Origin: Eriocheir sinensis | Taxonomy: Eukaryota; Arthropoda; Malacostraca; Decapoda; Varunidae | Length of the DNA: 64,000 nt | Direction of reading: 5' to 3' | Assembly (NCBI RefSeq): GCF_024679095.1 | Contig: NC_066513.1 | Coordinates: forward strand, 5,428,982-5,492,981 | In this document: positions 55,923-64,000 of the stretch, piece after piece | Layout of the letters: the number at the start of each line of letters is the position of its first letter | Position numbering within the stretch: the stretch's first letter is position 1 | The notes under the pieces: generated by a model | What the model was told of the DNA's origin: nothing | The model's input: the letters and a program-made list of their open reading frames with translations, nothing else | Databases searched by the model: none | Position numbers and translations under genes: made by a program

Positions 55923-56041
55923 AAGCTACGGTTACACTAGTCAACGAAACGCTTGGACTCCAACCTTAAACAGCTGTCCATCCAATTCTATCTTTGGACG
56001 AGTGGTTAGACGAGTCCAACCTTGCCGTAATAGGGTGGTGG

Positions 56042-56084
<43 letters not shown>

Positions 56085-56635
56085 GGGGAGGGGGGCAGAG
56101 CGGGAGGGAGGAAGGGGAAGGAAAGGAGGGGAGGGACGGAGGGAAGGGAGAGGGTGGTAAGCCTAATAACATTCCAAAGCACCTCTTGGGGTCGAACTTT
56201 CTCCAGGAGATCGTGAATAATTTCAGTTTTCCACTCCATCACGGCGAGAACAGTTGAAGTTATGGCGCGTAGGGAGAGGAAATGTTTACACTGAAACGGT
56301 AGTCAAACGAATGTCTGCTAATTGCCACTGTATACATTCTACAAAATTTTATTCCTATTTCAAGATATTTTTATACTAATAAATACTTCACCTCTTATGA
56401 CTGAATAAGCTGTATACTTTATTTTCAAATATGTCATAAATATGAATATTGTATAACATAGATCTTCAGTTTTCTTCCCTTGGATGAGATCCAAAGGAAG
56501 GAGTACAACGCTACTGGACGAGGTATCTTTCCTCCAACCCTACGCTTGGATTCCAAACGAAATCTCCACCCTTGGACGAAATTCAAGCGAATCGCTTGAA
56601 TCCAACCATTTCGTTGACTAGTGTAACCGTAGCTT
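55923..56635. mobile_element. 713-bp TIR element with TTGGAY subterminal repeats
   Basis: A perfect 27-bp TIR begins AAGCTACGGTTACACTAGTC (55923-55949 and 56609-56635). Inside both ends there are repeated words TTGGACGAG, TTGGATGAGATCC, TTGGATTCC and TTGGACGAAATTC, about 16-20 bp units. A (GA)n and G-rich purine tract lies at 56042-56155. No transposase is seen and no clear duplication at the flanks, so the superfamily is open. The preceding 55703-55922 holds nothing recognised. Confidence 0.8.
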
Positions 56636-57488
56636 GATCAGTCTCCCGTGCCAAGGTCATGGTGAAGCCTCTTGGCAGCAGCAGTGGTGGACTGGACTGC
56701 AGGTAGAGGATCTCTTTATGAGACAAAGGCTGGAGTTCCAGGGTCCTAGTTAGCTGGACCGTGCCCTAGTTATTTAGGCCTGCGGTGTAGAGGAGTGTGA
56801 CGACCTCTTCAATAAAAAGCCTCCCTGGGAACCAGTTATCGGTGTGAGCTCCCCGTCCTTCCCCCTCTAAGGACGGAACCCCCATTCCTATCCTGCAGCT
56901 GGTTCTTGTTCTTTTCCCCCGAAAGAGATGTCTTCCGGGTGTTTTGAGGTTGTACCTCCTGGCTTCTAGGTGAAGTTTCTGAGGGTTTTTCTTATACTCA
57001 AGGAATATTTTAGCTTTTTGGTCTCTGGAAGGGCATCTGATACTCTAGAGTTGGTGGAGAACACCTGGTGACAGGTGCCACTGGCCAGACCTCTCAAGGG
57101 TCACGGAGTTGTATTAGACGATTCGGAAAGTGAGAAGAAATTGCTGGTTCCTCTCCTCCCTTGCCAATTTTGCTCTGGGTGACTATGCCGGCCCCGTTCT
57201 ATGGGACAAAATTTCGAGGACAATAGCTGATAAGCGCAGGGTTGTGAAAGTCTCTCGTGACCGAGGCTCAATACAAGCGATTGGTCTTTGAGGCGTTTTC
57301 AAGACCCTGTGGGAGCGAACTCCCAGTGTTTGAGACATCTAACACAGCGGTATATAATTTCCATGCACATGCTTTATCCAGTTCAATACATAGTCACACT
57401 TTAGGTAATTTCGAGAGCGCTTTTTGATATTTGTATAAATTGTGAACTTCCATCACTTTCTTACAACGCCTTCGACACTCCGTAACTA
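56636..57488. other. No gene recognised; may include the LINE-I 5' UTR
   Basis: Moderately GC-rich with no family motif and no repeat of note. It ends where the LINE-I ORF1 homology begins. Confidence 0.4.
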
Positions 57489-58660
57489 TGACATCTGTTC
57501 CGGACGATTTGCAGCTCAGTACTACCAGCTGAGTAGAATTTGTCGCCTCAGCATTCAAAGATTAAGACTTACGCTGGCTGTGACCAAGTGGAAAACAAAC
57601 ACCATGATCTTGAAACGAAGTTTGAAGCCCTTCAGGAATTTCTTGCTGGCAATATAGCAGTGACTCTACAATCGATGGTGGAGAGCCCCTCCACCGAGAC
57701 TGTCCCCCGTCTAAACGACCCTCCTGCTTCACGGGAGGACGAGTTACCTGCCTCAGAGGTTAACTCCCAGCCTGCTTCACAGGCTAACCCTCAGTCTGCC
57801 TCACAGGCTAAGTCCCAGCCTGCCTCACAGGCTAACTTTCAGCCTGCCTCACAGGCTAACTCCCAGCCTGCCTCGCAGGCCAACTCCCAGCCTGCCTCAC
57901 AGGCTAACTCCCAGCCTGCTTCACAGGCTAACTCCCAGCCTGCCTCACAGGCTAACACCCTGCCTGCTTCACAGGCTAACTCAAAGCCCTGCCTCAAAGG
58001 CTAACTCCAAGCCTGTCTCACAGTTTAATTCCCAGCCTGCCTTACAGTCTAACTCCCAGCTTGCCTCACAGACCAACTCCCAGCTTGCCCCACATAACGC
58101 TTCTCTCTGTGCTTCACAGGATGACGTGTTCCAACTTGTAAAGAATGGAGTCAAACAGAAAGAGGCAACAAAACATTTACTGCATGACCCCCATTACCTT
58201 CAATAGGTTCCAGGTGCTGACAGACACCATGGAGGATGAGTTTGAGACTCGCCTCGTTGGGGACTAGATGGTGCGTGGCCAGTTGGTTGAGTTTTGTTGT
58301 CGTTCATCAAGCGGCCGCAGAAAATGTTGCTGTTATCCCGGTGCCAGACTGGACGAAATCACTGCAGCGTGCGATGATGCCACGAGTAATGCCGACCGAA
58401 ACACCCTTTTTGTCATTCACACGGGCACAAATGACGTAAGGACAACCCGTTCTGAGGAACTGCTTGAAAAATACCGCCGCATGATCAAGCAGTAGAAACG
58501 AAAAACGGATGCCAGTAACATCATAATCTCAGGAATCCTCCCGAGGGTCGGTGCCGAACCTACGATTCGGACTTGTCCCTTGCCGATGTCATCCACTTAA
58601 GCCCTGTTGGAGTAGCCCGTTTAGGGAGGATGATATGTGACCAAGTGGCTCTTTGAAAGC
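57489..58660 (+). pseudogene. LINE-I ORF1: repeat-rich, SGNH-esterase domain, broken
   Basis: MTSVPDDLQLSTTS at 57489 meets an early TGA; the frame from about 57540 has KFEALQEFLAGNIAV, similar to LINE-B ORF1, then an array of NSQPASQA units. A one-base insertion near 57990 shifts the frame. Past it are the esterase blocks: MVRGQLVEFCCRS preceded by a stop in place of the GDS serine region, LFVIHTGTNDVRTTRSEELL, and a decayed HLSPVGVARLGRM block. Not functional. Confidence 0.8.
57762..58098 (+). repeat. 24-bp coding minisatellite (NSQPASQA), about 14 units
   Basis: Units start every 24 bp from 57762 (AACTCCCAGCCTGCCTCACA type). Ten are in frame; the unit at 57978 is 25 bp and breaks the frame, and the last four have drifted. 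Its absence from the related LINE-B ORF1 shows it expanded in this lineage or copy. Confidence 0.92.
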
Positions 58661-58664
58661 CAAA

Positions 58665-59450
58665 AAACGCCAAGGTGAGAACACTAGCAGCTCCACCGTG
58701 AGGGAGCACTCAACCAACGCAACCCCCGACTCGAATCACGTTAAAGCTTGCTATATAAACGCTCTTAGCCTACGTAACAAGTTTGAAGGCTTACAAGCAC
58801 TCGCAGCTACACATCATTATCACATAATCGGAGTCACATAATTTTGGATAATAGAGATTTCATTGTCGAACATAGAGTGCCGGGTTATACGATTTTTAGT
58901 CATGAAAGAGATAACAAACAGGGTGGAGGCGTTATCTTTTATATCCACAACTCTCTCCATCCATTATCCGTAAAAACAGATATTACAACCAATGTGGACA
59001 CGGTCTTCATTGAAATTAAAAATAAGTCTCGTAAAATAATAGTTGGACTAATCTATGGACCGCAAGGGCAGACTCTTTATATCGACCACGCGTTAAGTGA
59101 ATGAATATTTTAAACAAGTAGCAGTTGCGAGGCAGTAATTATTGGGGATTTTAACTTGCCAGTGGAAAGATGGGGCGAACCGTTGAACTCTCATACAGGG
59201 CTCGACCTGTACACACATTTATTAGACGGTGATTTACATCAACACGTTCAAGAACCGACTCGAGTAACTAATATACTTGACCTTATCTTTTCAACGACAG
59301 CTGATATAGTTAACGAAGTAAATTTTGGTCCAGTTTTTAATTCTAGCGATCACCGAATAATCACATTCAGCATCGAGATGAAACAAAGTAAAGTAACTGC
59401 TAATAAAAAAAGGTGCCAGGTTGTCAGAGAGCGAATTTCGTAAGACTCCG
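58665..59450 (+). pseudogene. LINE-I ORF2: AP endonuclease domain
   Basis: HVKACYINALSLRNKFEGLQ, then HIIGVT with a stop where the catalytic Glu is expected, KQGGGVIFYIHNS, KIIVGLIYGPQGQTL, a stop, AVIIGDFNLPVERW, and NSSDHRIITFSIE. Two stops and the lost Glu region show decay. The frame leads on to the RT part after the RTE fragment. Confidence 0.82.
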
Positions 59451-59495
59451 ATCAATCTTAAATAACTCTGACTGAACTGTAATTTCTATGGAAAC

Positions 59496-60013
59496 CTTAC
59501 CTTACCGGTGTGCCATATCCTGCAGGACGTCGGCAACCATGACACGCCACATCTCTCTATCTCGCGTTCTCTGCAGGACTTGCGCGATGTTCATTCCTGC
59601 CTGTAGATGTTTTCTCATCCAATCCAGGTATTTCTCTCTTTGTCGTCCTCTGTCTCTAGTGCCTTCCACCATGCCGGTCAGAACAGTGTTCTCAAGTTCG
59701 TCTCTTCTCATTACATGCCCTACAAATTGCAGCTGTCTTCCCCTTATTTCACTCAGCAACCTTCGCTGTTCTCCTGCCATACGTAAGATTTCGACATTTG
59801 TCTTCCTTTCCGTCCACGAAACCTTCAACATTCTTCTCCACAACCACATCTCCATAGCCTCCAATCTCTTTTCCATGCTCCTACTGATCGTCCATGTCTC
59901 ACCTCCATATAACAATGTTGACCAGACATAACATTTTATAGCACGTTTCCTGGTTGGTATACTCAATTTCCTGTTTGTTAAAATATTCTTCATGTTCCAG
60001 AAACTTGTTTTTG
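59496..60013 (-). mobile_element. RTE-like LINE 3' fragment, TSD CTATGGAAAC
   Basis: On the minus strand, uninterrupted, it encodes RKLSIPTRKRAIKCYVWSTL, LYGGETWTISRSMEKRLEAM, RRLLSEIRGRQLQFVGHVMR and EKYLDWMRKHLQAGMNIAQV, the C-terminal end of an RTE-type RT. It is flanked by a perfect 10-bp duplication CTATGGAAAC (59486-59495, 60014-60023). The 3' tail is a short AAGGT repeat. It is 5'-truncated to 518 bp and, lacking disruptions, younger than its host LINE-I. Confidence 0.9.
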
Positions 60014-60782
60014 CTATGGAAACATATATTGATAAATCGTTGGAGGCAATCACACCAATATTGAACAATGCCATAAGCCTAAGCGTACCCTATCGTAACA
60101 GACGTTCAACTTTTAAGAAGAAACCCAAATGGTGGAATAACGAAATTAAAAATAGCCTCTCTCTTAAAAAACGGGTATACAGTAGATACATATCAACCCA
60201 GATGAGACTGACAAACTAGAGTTGAACAGAATTCGCAGCGAAAGAAATAATAAAACGAAGCAAGAAAAATCTTGAAGAATATATAGCAGAAACAAGTAAA
60301 TCTAATTCTAAAGATTTTTTTTACCTAGGTAAATAATAAAGTCACTCATTTTGTAGTATCGGACCGCTTGTTAATGATAATGGTAACCACACGAGCGATG
60401 AAAATGAAACGGCTACAATCCTAAATTACTTTTTCGCATCCGTACTTACCGACGAAGATTGTTTATCACCTCAACCGCCGGAGGTTAGAAGGACCGATTT
60501 TAAATAGCGTGTTTATCGTAGAACGTGACATTTTACTCACAATTGAAAAGATTAAAGTAAGCAAAGCCCCTGGTCCAGACAAAATCACACCTGTAATTTA
60601 AAAAGAAATCAAACATCAAAATTGTAAACCGTTCTCTGTCTTATTCAATAAATCTTTAACAGCTGGAAAAGTTCCGTCGGATTGGAAACTAGCAAATGTC
60701 ATACCGATTTTCAAAAAGGGGGGCATGTCTCATCCAGGAAGCTATCGACGAATTAGCCTGACATTGATTGTGTGTAAATTAA
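60014..60782 (+). pseudogene. LINE-I ORF2: EN-RT linker and RT fingers
   Basis: ETYIDKSLEAITPILNNAIS, RRSTFKKKPKWWNNEIKN, a stop, NLEEYIAETSKSNSKDFF, SKAPGPDKITPVI with a stop, SDWKLANVIPIFKKG, and SYRRISLTLIVCKL. It ends exactly at the TTAA of the next insertion and continues at 61848 as MDTVIRDNMVKFFEEN. Confidence 0.82.
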
Positions 60783-61843
60783 GGGAGCGTCGCCTACTTT
60801 ACTCTTGTTTGAGAACATCAAAATTCAATCCATACTTTGGTTTATTTATGCAACAATCCTTTTGTAATGAAGTATCCTTCCTTTACTGCCTGAGTAAAAC
60901 ACGTAAATCCCTTTAATTAATAATAACGCAAAAGTACGCAAAAATTTTAACATCACTTTACTTGAGGATACCACTGAGCCGTTCTTTGAGAAGGGTTTGC
61001 GCCTTGTCTCTTTTGGAGGAGTAACTATTGTAGAACATTTATTGTGGATTAATTTTCACTTTCTATAGTCTGCATCTCTCCGTATAATATTTTACTTGGA
61101 AGTATTCTTAAATAAACTGTGAAGTTGAGGGGAAGGGAACACTGAGCGATGTGTGAAATTAAATACATTTATTTCACTCCACATGAAAAAAAAAAAAAAA
61201 AAAGAGAAAGGTTTCCTCTTTGTGACAAAAAAATCACTCAATCGGTTGAGGCATAACAGAGTTATGTCCTTCTAATTAGGCGGTGGCTGAGTGGTTAGCG
61301 TGCCGGCCTAGCATTCACGGCGCCATGGACAACGTCGGTTCGAATCCCAACGCTACCACCTGTGATTTTTCAGTCACCACCGAGTGGCCTAAGACTACCC
61401 ACATGCTGTCCAGAAGACCACCCATCAACCCGGACTCTAGAAGAAACCGTCCAGTGAATAAAGGATGAGTTCCGGTGGGCAGCATGAGCCAAGCATAACT
61501 GGCGCCATGACGGGCTTGGGCCGACCACCAGGCCCTTGATGAAAGAATACCGGCGCTACAGACTAGGATGTAAAACAACAACAACAAAAAAAAAAAACCG
61601 TTTTGGGATTTAGGGCATTTAAAGTTTGAGGCGTAGCTGATCGTGCCATTAAAAGTCATGTATTGGGGTTGCCTACGGTCGCAATAATTTTATCTATTTT
61701 GCTAATAAAAAAAAACTTTAGAAACCAGGTTTTACCACGAAACTTTGAAAGACTGTTGCCATCGTCACAATCATATTTTAGAAACACATAATTAATTTTC
61801 GTCAAATCTCGTAAATTATCGTACATTTCAGTGCGACGCTCCC
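60783..61843. mobile_element. 1061-bp non-autonomous element with TTAA duplication (piggyBac/Kolobok type)
   Basis: TIRs GGGAGCGTCGC (60783-60793 and inverted 61833-61843) are flanked by TTAA on both sides (60779-60782, 61844-61847). Removal restores the LINE-I frame VCKL-MDTVIRDN exactly. It contains no transposase and holds a SINE. TTAA with short GGG-starting TIRs fits piggyBac or Kolobok; the TIR is too short to decide. Confidence 0.82.
61279..61597 (+). mobile_element. tRNA-derived SINE, copy 3
   Basis: GGCGGTGGCTGAGTGGTTAG (A box region), GGTTCGAATCC (B box), GCTACCACC end of the tRNA head, then TTTTTCAGTCACCACCGAGTGG, CACCCATCAACCCGGACTC, and CCGGTGGGCAGCATGAGCCA. It ends with GTAAAACAACAACAAC and an A run. 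The best preserved of the three copies; pol III promoter boxes are intact. Confidence 0.9.
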
Positions 61844-61847
61844 TTAA

Positions 61848-62030
61848 TGGATACTGTCATTCGCGACAATATGGTGAAATTCTTCGAAGAAAATAATATA
61901 ACAAATAATTCGAAACATGGCTTCCGTAGTAAACATTCGTGTTTTACTAACTTACTTGATTTTTTCATTATATTTTAGAGATGTTTGATGAAAGCAGATC
62001 AATAGATATCATATATCTGGATTTTCAAAA
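61848..62030 (+). pseudogene. LINE-I RT, up to motif A
   Basis: MDTVIRDNMVKFFEENNITN, KHGFRSKHSCFTNLLDFF, a TAG, and SIDIIYLDFQK (motif A). Truncated there by the start of BEL/Pao homology on the opposite strand. Confidence 0.82.
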
Positions 62031-62722
62031 GCAGCTATTGCTGCTAACACTTCCTAATTGTTTGACATAAACTTATGGAGATTAAAACCTCCCATTTTAC
62101 ACAATGCCTTGCTTTTCATTTGCAGTTCAATGGCATCCTGTGCTGTTGGTACTGATTTAAGTCCATCATCAACATAAAAATCTTTCCTGATGAAGTTTGC
62201 TGCATCATATCCACACTGAGCCTCATAGTCATTTGCAGCTTGCTTAAGTGCAAAATTAGCAACACTCGGAGATGATTATGCTCCAAAGAAATGGGCCGTC
62301 ATCCTTTATTCAAGTATATTCTCACCTGGATCTTCATCATTCCACCACAGAAAGCGTAGCATATTTCGTTGTTCAGGATTCACCTTGACTTGGTGATACA
62401 TTGCTTCTATGTCACATACAAAGGCTGTCACTTCCTGACGGAATCTACATAGAACCCCAACCAGATTGTTAGTTAGGTGTGGGCCCTGTAACAGGTGACC
62501 ATTTAAAGAATGACCTCTGTAGTTAGCACTACAATCATATACCACTCTTATCTTCCCTGGTATATACCACACCTGACCATCTGCTCGTTGCAAATTCCTA
62601 GCTGGCACAGTTTCTGCATAGCCTTTGTCAATTAATTATTTCATGAATTCCTTGTAATCTTGGTGGTACTTTATATCTCTCATAAGTTTTGCCTTTAACT
62701 TCATGAGCCTATGCAAGGCCAT
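62031..62722 (-). pseudogene. BEL/Pao retrotransposon pol: reverse transcriptase part
   Basis: On the minus strand: MALHRLMKLKAKLMRDIKYH, a stop after FMK, LIDKGYAETVPARNLQ, WYIPGKIRVVYDCSANYRGH, SLNGHLLQGPHLTNNLVGVL, RFRQEVTAFVCDIEAMYHQV (motif A Asp), and RNMLRFLWWND. Farther on are FYVDDGLKSVPTAQDAIEL (motif C) and KMGGFNLHKFMSNN. The SLNxxLLQGPxLTNNLVGVLxRFR block is characteristic of Pao/BEL. Several stops; truncated at 62031. Confidence 0.9.
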
Positions 62723-63609
62723 TGTCATGAGTCATTATTCAGGGAGTGGCCTGTGGAAAGTTACCGCGGAAGTCCCCGCCATTTGGATTGAGAGAGCGGG
62801 AAGATACACTTGAAGGCGGGAACGCGCGCTATTTCAAATCATTTCGTTAATATTGCCTACGCTGAGCTATGTGTGGGATGCATGACCCACTATGACCAAT
62901 GGCATGTGTGAAGTTATTAATAAATAATAATTCCATAGCCGTTAGGGCGTTTTAGTGTAAGTGTTGCACAGAAAACGAGATGCCGTATGGCGAGAGCTGG
63001 CATCTTAAGCGCGGAACCCGGCCTGAGCATTGTGGGACGGCCGCCATCTTCCAAGTCATCTCCTGCCCAGGCTTCGTCGTGAGCGGACGTCCCTCTCACC
63101 GTCCTCCCACAACACGTTCTCCGTCGTGGGGTTTTCCTGTCTGTAGTATCCACAATTCCAGAGTGATTGTATACTCAGGTCTAGGGAAGCCCGTGGGAGG
63201 AAGGAGGGCACGGCGCGTTGCAGTGAGAGGAACGAAAAAAGGACAAAAGGACTCCAGGCACGGACCACGAGGAAGACCAGGTGTGGCTTGGCTTCTCCCC
63301 ACCTGCAGCTAAGTAATCTAATTCCTAGGATGTTTTAGCATAGCTACTAGGTTGCTGTGTGCTTGGTGTTAATGAATTATTCTTAATTTCCAGCGAGTTT
63401 CTTTGTTGTTTTCAATAAATTTAAGAGCACGTTTATCTGGCTTTTGCTTACCCTATGAGAGAAGTGATCGGTCAGATATTTAAATAATAATAAGGACTAG
63501 AGGGGCTGTGAGTCGGATAACTCAATTTTCAGTTATTTTATTTTATATTTTTTTTATTGCTGAGAATTTACGGGATTTTCGGAAGTCCAGACCTTTCAAG
63601 AACCCCACA
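62723..63609 (+). mobile_element. 887-bp solo LTR inside the BEL/Pao pol, TSD GCCAT
   Basis: Starts TGTCATGAGTC and ends CCCCACA (TG...CA). A perfect 5-bp duplication GCCAT flanks it (62718-62722, 63610-63614). Removal rejoins the minus-strand pol frame as KDMALHRLMK. AATAAA at about 63413 suggests plus orientation, with the GC-rich 62980-63300 part upstream. Short frames inside are not genes. The 5-bp TSD fits Gypsy or BEL LTRs; no internal part is here to tell which. Confidence 0.83.
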
Positions 63610-64000
63610 GCCATGTCCTTGTTGTTTGGAAGCTTGATGTCATTATTCTTAAGTGGAAGAGGCAACTCATAGTGCCCTTCTCTCTGCTGACTCACTCCCT
63701 CTCTCATCCTTTTCAGGAATCTTTTATCATCATAGGAAAAGGGAGTGTTGTCAGTTCCTTTATCATTAAAATCAAGCTCAAACATATTCCTGACTTGTGC
63801 TGGGTTTATTAACTCCTTTGTCTGAGTAGGAACAACAAGGAAACTAACTTTTCTTTCTTCACTGATGACAACTTCTTCGATTATATTTCTATATGCTCTC
63901 GCTACATCATCTGAAACTTTCTTAGTTTCTTTAATTGCTTGGCCAAAACGACCCATCCTAAGTGTGTTTTTAGTCCATAAGGATCTTCATCACCCACAAT
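63610..64000 (-). pseudogene. BEL/Pao pol, protease-RT linker, runs off the window
   Basis: On the minus strand: DEDPYGLKTHLGWV at the edge, a frame change near 63955, INPAQVRNMFELDFNDKG, SYDDKRFLKRMREGVSQ, GHYELPLPLKNNDIKLPNNK and DM up to the solo LTR. This GHYxLPLPLKxxxxxLPNN block precedes the RT domain in Pao/BEL. Continuous with 62722-62031 once the LTR is removed. Confidence 0.88.

Larger units (their letters stand above)
57489..62030 (+). mobile_element. LINE-I: CR1-like LINE carrying two insertions, 3'-truncated
   Basis: ORF1 (24-bp repeats, esterase), EN and RT fingers are present. The copy is interrupted by an RTE-like fragment (59496-60013) and a TTAA element (60783-61843). It stops at RT motif A (SIDIIYLDFQK near 62025), where BEL/Pao sequence on the other strand starts. 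Many stops and frameshifts make it an old copy. Confidence 0.82.

Noticed and set aside
62917..63312. Overlapping frames of 68-110 codons around 63000-63300
   Set aside because: They fall within the solo LTR, overlap each other on both strands and show no domain.

Overview
This window is repeat-dense animal DNA with no recognisable host gene. It looks arthropod, most likely a decapod crustacean. The reasons are very long (TA)n, (CT)n, (AAT)n and (TTC)n microsatellites, CR1-like LINEs whose ORF1 carries an SGNH-esterase domain, and Gypsy (with an env-like gene), BEL/Pao, Tc1, PIF/Harbinger and hAT elements side by side. The species is inference only. Nothing suggests prokaryotic or phage DNA.

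Layout, left to right. 1-2092 is the 3' half of an env-bearing Gypsy/errantivirus-like element on the minus strand. 2106-7656 is one CR1-like LINE copy (LINE-A) broken by a 4.4-kb TIR transposon (2404-6832), which itself holds minisatellite, TA tracts, a hAT-like element and a small MITE; a second LINE fragment then replaces part of the same copy. 8762-11541 is a CR1-like LINE (LINE-E). 12129-13155 is an 85-bp tandem array. 13215-15545 is an RTE-like LINE on the minus strand. 15868-16222 is a tRNA-derived SINE. 16609-24694 holds, on the minus strand, a LINE ORF2 and a separate LINE ORF1, with an intact Tc1 element (19566-21011) and 2.5 kb of trinucleotide repeats between them. 25-28 kb is AT-rich DNA without genes apart from MITEs and microsatellites. 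28942-32023 is a structurally complete PIF/Harbinger element. 32.6-51.4 kb is a nest of four LINE families. 51.8-53.8 kb is a polypyrimidine tract. 53.9-64 kb holds two more CR1-like LINEs cut by solo LTRs, a TTAA element and an RTE fragment, ending in a BEL/Pao element that contains a solo LTR.

The best-resolved systems are the following. (1) The Harbinger element has 45-bp TIRs and a TAA duplication, and carries two convergent two-exon genes (MADF protein on plus, DDE transposase on minus). The second exon of each lies inside the other's intron. (2) The Tc1-family element has an uninterrupted 342-codon transposase with DD35E spacing. (3) LINE-D is 6.4 kb, with EN, RT and RNase H domains and a perfect 15-bp target duplication. 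It sits in the 3' region of a LINE-C copy. Two LINE-C copies are also interrupted by two other LINE families within about 15 bp of the same position.

Many insertions here can be dated relative to one another. Removing the inserted piece, with one copy of its short duplication, rejoins the interrupted reading frame; this works for the 2404-6832, 60783-61843, 62723-63609 and 54267-54683 elements. Family names rest on motifs read by eye. No database search was possible, so clade labels below superfamily level are provisional.
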